Of a stretch of DNA of 64,000 nt, positions 34,189 through 42,503 are shown piece by piece. Made by a program: the position numbers and the translations under genes. This DNA comes from Actinomadura physcomitrii (GTDB lineage Bacteria; Actinomycetota; Actinomycetes; Streptosporangiales; Streptosporangiaceae). Below the pieces are notes generated by a model, which made no database searches, had not been told where the DNA came from, and saw only the letters and a program-made list of their open reading frames with translations. Each line of letters opens with the position of its first letter. The first letter of the stretch is position 1. The stretch covers positions 19,628 through 83,627 of the forward strand of contig NZ_WBMS02000009.1 in the NCBI RefSeq assembly GCF_008923205.2, read 5' to 3'.

Positions 34189-34272
34189 TCAGCGGCTCAG
34201 GAACAGCGCGGCGAGCTCCAGCAGGAAGGCCAGGCCCTCGGTCAGCACGTGCAACGGACCTGGTAGACGCAT
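34189..34272 (-). pseudogene. 27-codon remnant resembling the start of a DUF2568 (YrdB-like) gene
   Basis: Reading from ATG 34,272, a short reading frame encodes LTEGLAFLLELAALFLSR, close to the first helix of DUF2568 membrane proteins (typical xLRFLLELAALA), then stops at the terminator. It may be a decayed gene or a chance frame. Confidence 0.25.
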
Positions 34273-34320
34273 GGCAGCGATCGTCCCACCGGGCGCGGCG
34301 GCGCCGCTACCCTGCTCGGT

Positions 34321-35460
34321 GTGGACGAGCGGACCGTGATCGGCTGGCGCGAGGACGGCCGGGACCGCTCGGCGCGGTGGCGGTCGGAGAGCGGCGCCGC
34401 GCCGCCCCGCCGCGTGGTGGTCGCCGACGACGCGACGCGCGCCGACGAGGCGTACCGGCTGGCATGCGAGGGGACGGCGCTGCTGTGGCGCGGCGACTTC
34501 CAGAACGCGCGGCAACTGCTCGCGGCGATGGCGCGGCGCGCCGACCGGACGCCGCGCAGCCGCAGGCGGAAACCGGAACCGCCGCAGGTGCAGGCGTTCC
34601 ACCTCTACCGGCAGGCGCGCGCGCAGCGCGCCCATACGCTCGGCATGCTGCTCATCCCGTTCGAGCCCGGTCACACGATCCCGTTGCGGCGTGCACCGGA
34701 CGTGGCGCAGGCCTGCACGGAGGCGTACGGCCCTGACGACGAGCCTTACGTCACGTCCCTGCGGGAACTTCTCGGCATCATCGGCGCGCACGAGTGGCGC
34801 GAGAAAGGGGTTCCGATCCCCGCGCTGGGGGACGACCACATCCACCCGCACTACGGGGTGTTCTCGCCTGTGCGAGGCGAATACGTGGACCTGGTCGCGC
34901 AGGCGCCGCTGCCCGCGACGACCGTCGCGTTCGACATCGGTACGGGAACCGGTGTGCTCGCCGCGGTGCTGGCACGGCGCGGTGTGCGGCGTATCGTCGC
35001 GACCGACCAGGACCCGCGCGCGCTTGCGTGCGCCATAGAGAACGTCGAGCGGCTGGACGTGGCGAAGCACGTCGAACCCGTCGAGGCCGACCTGTTCCCG
35101 GACGGGCGCGCCCCGCTCATCGTGTGCAATCCGCCGTGGGTCCCGGGGAAGCCGGCCACACCGCTCGAACGCGCCGTGTACGACCCGGACGGCCGGATGC
35201 TGCGCGGCTTCCTCGCCGGCCTCGCGGATCATCTGGAACCGGGCGGCGAGGGCTGGCTGATCCTGTCCGACCTGGCCGAACACCTCGGCCTGCGCACCCG
35301 CGCCGACCTGATGGGCCTGGTCGACGCGGCCGGCCTGGCCGTCGCGGGGCGCCTCGACGCCCGTCCCGCGCACCCGCGCGCCGCGGATCCGGACGACCCG
35401 CTCCACGCCGCCCGGGCAGCCGAAACGACGACCCTCTGGCGCCTCACGTCCACCCGCTGA
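34321..35460 (+). CDS. Class I SAM-dependent methyltransferase with NPPW motif
   Basis: A 379-residue protein. The SAM motif VAFDIGTGTGVLAAVLARRG lies near 203-222, acidic ATDQDPRA near 228-235, and IVCNPPWVPGKP near 262-273 is the catalytic motif of N-methyltransferases acting on a Gln amide or nucleobase amine (HemK/RlmG-like). The N-terminal ~170 residues are an extra domain rich in Arg. Substrate unknown. Confidence 0.85.
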   Translation: MDERTVIGWREDGRDRSARWRSESGAAPPRRVVVADDATRADEAYRLACEGTALLWRGDFQNARQLLAAMARRADRTPRSRRRKPEPPQVQAFHLYRQARAQRAHTLGMLLIPFEPGHTIPLRRAPDVAQACTEAYGPDDEPYVTSLRELLGIIGAHEWREKGVPIPALGDDHIHPHYGVFSPVRGEYVDLVAQAPLPATTVAFDIGTGTGVLAAVLARRGVRRIVATDQDPRALACAIENVERLDVAKHVEPVEADLFPDGRAPLIVCNPPWVPGKPATPLERAVYDPDGRMLRGFLAGLADHLEPGGEGWLILSDLAEHLGLRTRADLMGLVDAAGLAVAGRLDARPAHPRAADPDDPLHAARAAETTTLWRLTSTR

Positions 35461-35475
35461 TCTTGCCCGCCGCGC

Positions 35476-35797
35476 TCATCGCGTGTGGCTGCGGTGCGCG
35501 GTCTCGGGGCCGACGACACGCAGGAGTTCGAGGGCCTCGATGGCGCCGGTGCCGGGCGGCGGGGTGAACACGAAGACCCGCTGGTCCTCGGCCGGGGTGA
35601 GCAGGGCCTCGGTGTCGAACTCGATGGCGCCGACCTCGGGGTGCAGGACCTTCATGCGGCTGCTGCGGTGGACGGCGACCTCGTGCCGCTCCCACAGCCG
35701 GGTGAACTCCTCGCTCGCCCCGTGCAGCCGCTCGGCCACGTCGCGATGGCGGAGCGCCCCGGCGAGTTCGCCAAGGTCGTCCTGGACTTCGTCGACC
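35476..35797 (-). pseudogene. C-terminal remnant of an MmyB-type XRE regulator
   Basis: In-frame from about 35,797 the strand encodes LGELAGALRHRDVAERLHG, EEFTRLWERHEVAV, MKVLHPEVGAIEFD and RVFVFTPPPGTGAIEALELLRV, the end of the MmyB-like ligand-binding domain that follows an XRE HTH in many actinobacterial regulators. No HTH or start is found; upstream sequence is the promoter of the divergent SDR gene. Around 180 N-terminal codons are gone. Such regulators are usually divergent from an SDR gene, as here. Confidence 0.75.
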
Positions 35798-35895
35798 GGC
35801 CGTGACCCGCCGCCCGGAGGCGCCCAGCCTGTTGACCCGGATACCAGGCTCTGTGCGCCCTGGTTACGGCCGGCGCCGCTGACCACGATGGGACC

Positions 35896-36687
35896 ATGCG
35901 TCCCATCGACCAGCAGACCATCCTGATCACCGGCGCCACCGACGGCCTCGGCCGCGCCCTGGCCGGGCGGCTCGCCGCCGAGGGCGCGACCGTGCTGGTG
36001 CACGGCCGCGACGACCGGCGCGGCGAGGACACCCTGAAGGAGATCGGCGGCACGGCGTCCTGGTACCGGGCCGACCTGTCCTCGCTCGCCGAGACGCGCG
36101 CGCTCGCCGCGGCGGTCCGCGCCGACCATCCCCGGCTGGACGTCCTGGTCAACAACGCGGGCATCGGCAACACCGGGCCGCGCCGGTACGAGAGCGCCGA
36201 CGGCCACGAGCTGACCTTCCAGGTCAACTACCTGTCCGGGTACCTGCTCACCCGCCTGCTGCTGCCGGCGCTGACCGCCTCGGCGCCGGCCCGGATCGTC
36301 AACGTCAGCAGCCTCGGCCAGGCCCCCATCGACTTCGACGACCCGATGATCACCCGCCGCTACAGCCCTGTGCAGGCCTACTGCCAGAGCAAGCTCGCGC
36401 AGATCATGTTCACCATCGACCTCGCGGACGAGCTCGCCGGCACGGGCGTCACCGCGAACGCCCTGCACCCGGCCACCAACATGCCGACGAAGATGGTCGA
36501 CGCGCCGGTCAGCACGCTGGAGGAGGGCGTCCGCGCGACGCACCGGCTCGTCACCGACCCGGCGCTCGACGAGGTGTCCGGCCGGTTCTTCGACGGGCTC
36601 CACGAGGCCCGCGCGAACCGCCACGCCTACCGCTCGCGGGCCCGCGCCCGGCTCCGCGAGCTGTCCGAGCGGCTCACCTCGCCCTGA
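35896..36687 (+). CDS. Short-chain dehydrogenase/reductase
   Basis: A 263-residue SDR with NAD(P) loop TGATDGLGRALAG at 12-24, NNAGIGNTG, catalytic Ser in IVNVSSLGQ and YCQSK (Tyr and Lys) near 160. The nearest type is the retinol dehydrogenase/WW-domain-oxidoreductase-like class in actinobacteria. It reduces or oxidises an unknown alcohol or ketone. Its former regulator, next to it on the minus strand, is truncated, so expression may be constitutive. Confidence 0.85.
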   Translation: MRPIDQQTILITGATDGLGRALAGRLAAEGATVLVHGRDDRRGEDTLKEIGGTASWYRADLSSLAETRALAAAVRADHPRLDVLVNNAGIGNTGPRRYESADGHELTFQVNYLSGYLLTRLLLPALTASAPARIVNVSSLGQAPIDFDDPMITRRYSPVQAYCQSKLAQIMFTIDLADELAGTGVTANALHPATNMPTKMVDAPVSTLEEGVRATHRLVTDPALDEVSGRFFDGLHEARANRHAYRSRARARLRELSERLTSP

Positions 36688-36846
36688 TCAGGCGGCGGGC
36701 GGCCCCTGGATCGGGGTCGAGCGGACGCCGGCGATGCGCCGCCCGCCGGCCGTCCGCGCGGCCCGGAGGTCGGAGCGCCTGCCGGGCCTCGTGGCCTCGA
36801 AGACGGCGGCCATTCATTGGTCATGCCAACGAGTACACTGGCCCGC

Positions 36847-37305
36847 ATGATCACCGACGACGCCCGGCAGCCCGAACGGCTCCGGCACGCCGCCAGCTGG
36901 CTGATCAACCAGGCGTCCGCGCACAGCCACCGGCTCGTCGCCGACGGCTTCGCCGCCGCCGGCGCCCGCGGCTACCACTACCGGCTGCTCGCCGCCCTCG
37001 AGGAGTACGGCCCCGCCAGCCAGGCCGACCTCGGCCGCCGCGCCGCCATCGACCGCAGCGACGTCGTCGCCGCGCTCAACGAGATGGCCGAGGGCGAGTT
37101 CGTCGAACGCGCCCCCGACCCCGCCGACCGGCGCCGCAACATCATCACGCTCACCCCCGCCGGCCGCCGCCACCTGCACGAACTCGACCGCGTCCTCGCC
37201 GGCGTCCAGGACGAGCTGCTCGCCCCGCTCTCCGCGCCCGAACGCGCCCGGCTCACCGAACTGCTCACCCGCATCACCGACCACCACGCCAGGAGCCGCC
37301 CATGA
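36847..37305 (+). CDS. MarR-family regulator
   Basis: From ATG 36,847 the protein has 152 residues: a winged helix with QADLGRRAAIDRSDVVAALNEMAEGEFVERAPDPADRRRNIITLT (in pieces) plus dimerising helices. TACACT at 36,834-36,839 lies 7 nt before the ATG, suggesting a leaderless transcript, and TTGG-TCATG-CCAA at 36,817-36,829 is a possible operator. Its stop overlaps the acetyltransferase start by 4 nt (ATGA), so it likely controls that gene. Confidence 0.85.
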   Translation: MITDDARQPERLRHAASWLINQASAHSHRLVADGFAAAGARGYHYRLLAALEEYGPASQADLGRRAAIDRSDVVAALNEMAEGEFVERAPDPADRRRNIITLTPAGRRHLHELDRVLAGVQDELLAPLSAPERARLTELLTRITDHHARSRP

Positions 37306-37808
37306 CCCTCCGCCTCGTCGAACTGCCGCCCCCGGTGATGGCCGCGCTGCTGGACGGCGACCTCGCGACCGCCTCCGCCCTCGCCGGCGCCCCCCTCACC
37401 GCCTACTTCCTCACCGAGGAGGCGCGCTGGCTGTGGCGGTACCGGCTCGACCAGCTCGAACGGTCCCCCGAGGACGCCGCCTGGATCGTCCGCGCCGCCG
37501 TCGCCGAACCCGAGGGCGCCGTCGTCGGCCACACCGGCTTCCACTCCGCGCCCGACGAGAACGGCACCGTCGAGATCTCCTACTCCGTCGACCCCGCCCA
37601 CCGGCGCCGCGGCCACGCCACCGCGATGCTCGCCGCGCTCCTCGCCCGCGCCGCCGCCGAACCGTCCGTGCGGACCGTCCGGGCCACGATCAGCCCCGAC
37701 AACGCCGCGTCCCTGGCGACGCTCGCCGGCAACGGATTCCGCCACGTCGGCGAGCAGTGGGACGAACGCGACGGCCGCGAGCTCATCTTCGAACGCCCCG
37801 CCCGCTGA
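37302..37808 (+). CDS. GNAT-family N-acetyltransferase
   Basis: A 168-residue GNAT protein with EISYSVDPAHRRRGHATAMLAALLARA (motif A for acetyl-CoA, residues about 90-116) and ISPDNAASLATLAGNGF for motif B. Acceptor unknown. It is coupled to MarR. Confidence 0.85.
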   Translation: MTLRLVELPPPVMAALLDGDLATASALAGAPLTAYFLTEEARWLWRYRLDQLERSPEDAAWIVRAAVAEPEGAVVGHTGFHSAPDENGTVEISYSVDPAHRRRGHATAMLAALLARAAAEPSVRTVRATISPDNAASLATLAGNGFRHVGEQWDERDGRELIFERPAR

Positions 37809-37814
37809 GGACGG

Positions 37815-39368
37815 TCAGCCGATCGGCATCGTCACGGCGATCGGCCAGGCCAGCAGGGCACCGCCGACCAGCGCCGTCACCCACACCGGCGCCCGCAGCG
37901 CCCGCAGCGCCGCCGCCTGCACGCCCTGCCAGACCAGCAGCCCCGCGAGCAGCGGCGCCGCCAGCAGCACCAGCCACGACACCAGCCCGAGGACCGCGGC
38001 GAGCCCCAGACCCGCCAGCGCGCCCGCCGCCGTCCAAGCGTGGATCAACACGGCGGCGCGCGCGCTGTACCCGCCGCACAGCAGCTCGATCCCGGCGAAG
38101 AACACCATGGCGCACACGGCGACCGGCACCAGCGCCCACACCCTCGGCCCCACCGGAACGGCGTGCGCCCAGCCGAGCTGAGCCGGCACGGCGAACGACA
38201 CCACGGTCAACACCACCAGCGCGACGGCGGACACGACGGTCCGCCACCACGGCCGCCCGCCGTCACCGCCCTTCCGCAGCGACACCGCGGCGCACAGGAG
38301 ACCGGCAACGGCGAAGAAACCGGCCAGCGGCCCCGCAATCCCCACCGCAAGCACCATGCGCGGAATCAAACCGACGACCCCGACCGCCGCCAGCACCGCC
38401 ACCACCGGCGCCCCCAACGCAAGCGCCAGAGGAACCTTCGTGCGCCCGCCGCCCTCCCCACCGGGTCGCCCCAGCAGCACCGACGCGACCGCCGCGAAGC
38501 TCAGCACCGCCGCCAGATGCAGCAGCATCGCCGAACCCGCCCGCTGGAAAGGCCGGATCCCGGCACCGGACGCCCCGCCGGGACGCCCGAACGCCCCATC
38601 GAACCAGGCCGCGACCTCGCGATGCGTCCGCGGCTGGAACAGGACGCCCACATGCTCGGCCCCGCCCACGATGACGGCCCGCCGCGCCGTCCCCGCACGC
38701 GGATCCCCGTACGTGACCCCCGCCCGCCCCTGTGGATAAGCCGCCCGCACCCCCGCCACCGCCCCATCACGGTAACCGGCGAACTCCAGCCCGCCCGCGA
38801 CCAGCAGCAGGTCCCGCGGCCGCGCCTTGCCGAACGGCATCGTCCCCTGCGAGATCGCCACCGTCGCCGCCACGTCCGGATGCGCGCCCGCGTAACGCAC
38901 CGCCGCCGCGGCGCCCATCGAGTGCCCGACGAGCCCGATCCGGCTCCCGTCCACCCCGGGCACGGTCCGCAGATGACGGACCGCGACGTCCACGTCCGCG
39001 TCCAGCCGCGCCTCCGCCTCCGGCCCTTCCCCCAGGTCCGGCAGCCGCTCCCGGCTCGCGCCGCCGCCCGCCAGATCCACCAGCTCGACCACGTACCCGC
39101 GCCGCGCCAACGTGTCCGCGAACCCCCGCATGAGCTGCATGCTCGCCGACAACCCAGGCGCGACCACCACCCCCGGCAGCCGCCCTTCCGCGCCGTCCGG
39201 ACGCACCACCTCGACCGGCACCCCGGACACCACCGCCGACCGCCGCTCGATCCCCCGGTCCGCCGTCACCAGCCCGGCGACCCCCGCCACCACCGCCAGC
39301 ACCATGCACACCCACCGAATCCACCGCACCCCCACATGGACGCGACCAACCCCACCCGAGTTCGCCAC
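37815..39368 (-). CDS. Membrane-anchored alpha/beta hydrolase
   Basis: The 517 residues comprise an N-terminal anchor (VCMVLAVVAGVAGLVTA), an alpha/beta hydrolase to about 280 with nucleophile elbow GLVGHSMGAAAAV (Ser) and PGVVVAPGLSASM for the oxyanion region, a likely catalytic His in VIVGGAEHVGVL, then a C-terminal half with about eight membrane helices. Dienelactone-hydrolase-like serine hydrolases fused to a membrane domain occur in actinobacteria; substrate unknown. Confidence 0.8.
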   Translation of the reverse strand: MANSGGVGRVHVGVRWIRWVCMVLAVVAGVAGLVTADRGIERRSAVVSGVPVEVVRPDGAEGRLPGVVVAPGLSASMQLMRGFADTLARRGYVVELVDLAGGGASRERLPDLGEGPEAEARLDADVDVAVRHLRTVPGVDGSRIGLVGHSMGAAAAVRYAGAHPDVAATVAISQGTMPFGKARPRDLLLVAGGLEFAGYRDGAVAGVRAAYPQGRAGVTYGDPRAGTARRAVIVGGAEHVGVLFQPRTHREVAAWFDGAFGRPGGASGAGIRPFQRAGSAMLLHLAAVLSFAAVASVLLGRPGGEGGGRTKVPLALALGAPVVAVLAAVGVVGLIPRMVLAVGIAGPLAGFFAVAGLLCAAVSLRKGGDGGRPWWRTVVSAVALVVLTVVSFAVPAQLGWAHAVPVGPRVWALVPVAVCAMVFFAGIELLCGGYSARAAVLIHAWTAAGALAGLGLAAVLGLVSWLVLLAAPLLAGLLVWQGVQAAALRALRAPVWVTALVGGALLAWPIAVTMPIG

Positions 39369-39424
39369 GCCCCGGCAGAGCCGAGCCCTGCCGAGAACGC
39401 ACCAGTCCGCAGGATCGCGGGCCG

Positions 39425-42169
39425 CTACTGGGCCATGTCGACGAAGCGGCTGTAGTGGCCCTGGAAGGCGACCGTCACCGTCGCGGTGGGGCCGTTGCGG
39501 TGCTTCGCCACGATCAGGTCGGCCTCACCGGCGCGCGGCGACTCCTTCTCGTAGGCGTCCTCGCGGTGCAAAAGGATGACCATGTCCGCATCTTGTTCGA
39601 TACTGCCCGATTCGCGTAGATCGGACACCATGGGCTTCTTGTCGGTTCGCTGCTCGGGGCCTCGGTTGAGCTGGGAGAGCGCGATGACCGGGACGCCCAG
39701 CTCCTTGGCGAGCAGCTTCAGCGACCGGGAGAACTCCGACACCTCGACCTGGCGGCTCTCCACCCGCTTGCCGGACGTCATCAGCTGCAGGTAGTCGATG
39801 ATCACCAGGCGGAGGTCGTGCTGCTGCTTCAGCCGCCGGCACTTCGCCCGGATCTCCATCATCGACATGTTCGGCGAGTCGTCGATGAACAGCGGCGCCT
39901 CGGCGACCTCGCTCATCCGGCGGGCGAGGCGCGTCCAGTCCTCGTCCTGCATGGTGCCGGACCGCATCGCGTGCAGCGCCACCCGCGCCTCCGCCGACAG
40001 CAGCCGCATCGTGATCTCGTTGCGGCCCATCTCCAGGCTGAAGAACGCTGAGGTCAAGCCGTGCTTGATGGACGCGGCACGGGCGAAGTCGAGCGCCAGC
40101 GTCGAGTTGTGCGTCGGGATGCAGGAGCGCCCGGCGAGGTACATGTGGTCTGCGTTGTCGACCTGGACGCACCGCACCGGCACGCTCGGGACCGGCCGCA
40201 CGTCCACGATGTACCGCACCCGCGCGCCGGGACGGGCGGCCACCCGCCGGGCCCGGAACACCGGCTCGTGCGGGGTGAAGGCGATGTGGTGCACCGGCTC
40301 GTCGCGCGGGTCGAGGACGGCGCGGTGGCCGAGGCCGACGACGAGCTCGCGGACCCCGTCGGCGAGCCGCGCGGACGGGAGGGCGACCTCGACGCGCCCG
40401 CTCGGGGACGTCTTGCCGCACGCGTCGAGGAGCCCGGCGAGGAGTGCGCGCCGCTGGGCGATGGACGCCCGCAGGTAGGCGGCCGGAATGTGCGCGGCGT
40501 CCGCAAGGCCGAGCGCGGCGAGCCGCCCGCCGAGGCCGGGCAGGACGTAGCAGCCGGGGAGGGGCTCGGGGACGACCGGCTGCCCGGCCAGCTCGATCTC
40601 GGTGATGACCGCCGGATCGAGGCAGGTGATGCGGCCGTCGCCGTCCTCCCCGGCGGCGAGCCACACGCCGAGGACGTACGGGTCGACGGGCAGGTCGGCG
40701 TCGGGCAGGTCGAACGGGGCGGCGACCTCCACGGCGTGGCTGCGCGCACCATGGCGCAGGTCGTCGAAGATCTCCTCGGTCGTCCGGATCCGGGCCCCGG
40801 AGAGCGGCGCCCGCTCGGCGCGTCCGTCCGCATGCGAGCCGTCGTGGTGATCCTGCCGTGCGGACACGCCGTGCCCGGGCGTCCGGCCGTGCGGCGGCCT
40901 GCACGTGGAGAGGGAGGCGGACGCGGGGGCCGCGCGGGGCCGGAGCCTCGCCGGCGGCAGCGGAACGGCTGTGCCCGGTCTGGTCTCTCGGTGTGCACCG
41001 ACCATCCGCCAGCGGGCACTGCCACCAGGGTGAACCGGTCCCGTCGCGACGCGGCCGGCCTCGAAGGTCGTGCCCATGCCGGTGGCACACGCGATCAGCG
41101 GCCGCGTGCTCTCGAAGGCGCGGTGCTGAGCGTGGAGATCGTTGGCGGTCCCGCAGCGGTCGGGCGCGTTGCCGTCCGTGGCGGGCGGTTCGCCGCCCGA
41201 CGCCGCCGGGTGCCCGCCAGGGGAATCGGGGCCGGTCGAGGTGCTCCCGCCCCGGCGGCCCGCCGGACCGCCGCCGCCGTCGTCGGTGGTGGTGCGCCAC
41301 TGGTGCCGGGCGTCCGCGACGATCACTTCGCCGTCGGAGAACTCGACCTCGTAGCAGGGGCGGCCGTGCATGACCTCGGTGGCCGCGACGACGCGGGTCG
41401 GCTTTCCGTCGGCTCCGATCAGGTGGTCGCCGACGGCCACGTCCCCCATGGTGGTCCAACCAAGGGGGGTCGGAAGGGGCGTATTCAGACAAATCGCCTT
41501 TCCCATCGCGGGACGGGCGGCGACGACGATCATCTGGCCGGGGTGCAGGCCGTTGGTGAGGGCGTCGAGGTCGGCGAAGCCGGTGGGGACGCCGACCATC
41601 TGGCCGCCGCGGCTGCCGATCGCCTCGATCTCGTCCAGGGCGCCCGGCATGATCTCGCTGAGCGGGACGTAGTCCTCGCCGGCGCGCTTCTCGGCGATGG
41701 CGAAGACCTCGGCCTGCGCGCGGTCGAGGACCTCGTCGGCGTCGGCGCCGTCGGCGGCGTAGCCCATCTGGACGATGCGGGTGCCGGTCTCCACGAGGCG
41801 GCGCAGCACCGAGCGCTCGTGCACGATCTTGGCGTAGTAGCCGGCGTTGGCGGCGGTGGGCACCGAGGAGATGAGGGTGTGCAGGTAGGGGGCGCCGCCG
41901 ATGCGGCCGATCTCGCCGCGCTTGGTGAGCTCGCCCGCGACGGTGACGGCGTCGGCGGGGTCGCCGCGGCCGTACAGGTCGAGGACGATGTCGTAGATGA
42001 TCTGGTGCGCGGGCCGGTAGAAGTCCTGGGTGCGCAGCACCTCGACGACCTCGGCGATGGCGTCCTGGGAGAGCAGCATGCCGCCGAGGACGCCCTGCTC
42101 GGCCGCGATGTCGTGCGGTGGGGTGCGTTCGAACTCCTGCTCGTGCGGTCCGAGCTCGGTCACGCTCAC
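39425..42169 (-). CDS. dnaB: Replicative DNA helicase DnaB, intein-containing
   Basis: The 914-residue precursor consists of a 450-residue DnaB extein and a 464-residue intein (residues 225-688). The extein has the DnaB N-terminal domain (PPHDIAAEQGVLGGMLLS), Walker A ARPAMGK interrupted after Lys224 and resuming STLALDFARAA, Walker B VIIDYLQLM, and the RGPEQR and QDADMVILLHRE motifs near the C-terminus. After splicing it would be the hexameric helicase that unwinds the fork. The gene lies upstream of MATE and ribosomal genes as in streptomycetes. Splicing is essential because the P-loop is split. Intergenic DnaA-box-like sites precede it. Confidence 0.95.
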   Translation of the reverse strand: MSVTELGPHEQEFERTPPHDIAAEQGVLGGMLLSQDAIAEVVEVLRTQDFYRPAHQIIYDIVLDLYGRGDPADAVTVAGELTKRGEIGRIGGAPYLHTLISSVPTAANAGYYAKIVHERSVLRRLVETGTRIVQMGYAADGADADEVLDRAQAEVFAIAEKRAGEDYVPLSEIMPGALDEIEAIGSRGGQMVGVPTGFADLDALTNGLHPGQMIVVAARPAMGKAICLNTPLPTPLGWTTMGDVAVGDHLIGADGKPTRVVAATEVMHGRPCYEVEFSDGEVIVADARHQWRTTTDDGGGGPAGRRGGSTSTGPDSPGGHPAASGGEPPATDGNAPDRCGTANDLHAQHRAFESTRPLIACATGMGTTFEAGRVATGPVHPGGSARWRMVGAHRETRPGTAVPLPPARLRPRAAPASASLSTCRPPHGRTPGHGVSARQDHHDGSHADGRAERAPLSGARIRTTEEIFDDLRHGARSHAVEVAAPFDLPDADLPVDPYVLGVWLAAGEDGDGRITCLDPAVITEIELAGQPVVPEPLPGCYVLPGLGGRLAALGLADAAHIPAAYLRASIAQRRALLAGLLDACGKTSPSGRVEVALPSARLADGVRELVVGLGHRAVLDPRDEPVHHIAFTPHEPVFRARRVAARPGARVRYIVDVRPVPSVPVRCVQVDNADHMYLAGRSCIPTHNSTLALDFARAASIKHGLTSAFFSLEMGRNEITMRLLSAEARVALHAMRSGTMQDEDWTRLARRMSEVAEAPLFIDDSPNMSMMEIRAKCRRLKQQHDLRLVIIDYLQLMTSGKRVESRQVEVSEFSRSLKLLAKELGVPVIALSQLNRGPEQRTDKKPMVSDLRESGSIEQDADMVILLHREDAYEKESPRAGEADLIVAKHRNGPTATVTVAFQGHYSRFVDMAQ
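40106..41497 (-). mobile_element. Class 3 intein in DnaB (degenerate LAGLIDADG endonuclease)
   Basis: The intein starts with Ala225 (AICLNTPLPTPLGWTTMGDV), not Cys or Ser. It has ADARHQW in block B (Trp291), VPVRCVQVDN in block F (Cys667) and IPTHN in block G (Thr686, Asn688), followed by Ser689. Trp, Cys, Thr form the WCT triad that defines class 3 inteins. LAGLIDADG block C reads YVLGVWLAAG (canonical ..LGDG), and block E reads LLAGLLDACG (canonical ..DADG/DTDG), so both catalytic Asp residues (506, 584) are replaced by Ala and Cys. Residues about 298-460 are a Gly/Pro/Arg/Ser-rich stretch without homology I can recognise. Confidence 0.9.
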
Positions 42170-42291
42170 CTGCGCACCCCCTTCCTCCCCGGCCGCCGGG
42201 CGCCCCGTCCGCCCCTCGCCGGCCGTTCATCTCACGTCTACCTCAGGCGTCCGACATTCTCGCGAGCCCACGCGGGCGGGGGCAAAGCGTC

Positions 42292-42357
42292 TTGTGGACA
42301 GACCTGTGGAATACCTGTGCAGACACGCGGGATACGTTGTGCACGACCTGTGGACAA
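42292..42357. promoter_or_regulatory. Cluster of DnaA-box-like sites upstream of dnaB
   Basis: TGTGGACAA at 42,349-42,357 is a perfect complement of the actinobacterial DnaA box TTGTCCACA. TTGTGCACG (42,337-42,345) and TGTGGACAG (42,293-42,301) each differ by one base, and TGTGGAATA (42,305-42,313) is a weaker match. They lie in the 334-bp region between dnaB and the MATE gene. They could regulate dnaB or titrate DnaA; the rest of the region shows nothing clear. Confidence 0.55.
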
Positions 42358-42503
42358 CTCTGGGGAAAGTTCGTTCGCTGCCTTAACGGAACGGTTGTGA
42401 GCTGCGGAAACGCCGTCCACCGGGTGTGGGGGAGAGAAAGTCGGCCGATCCGGGTGCTGTAAGGTGTGAACTTCTTTGAAGAGTTACAGAGGCCGGGGAG
42501 CGC

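Noticed and set aside
39525..42230. 901-codon minus-strand frame overlapping dnaB
   Set aside because: Shifted frame of dnaB; the 914-residue frame contains every DnaB and intein motif.
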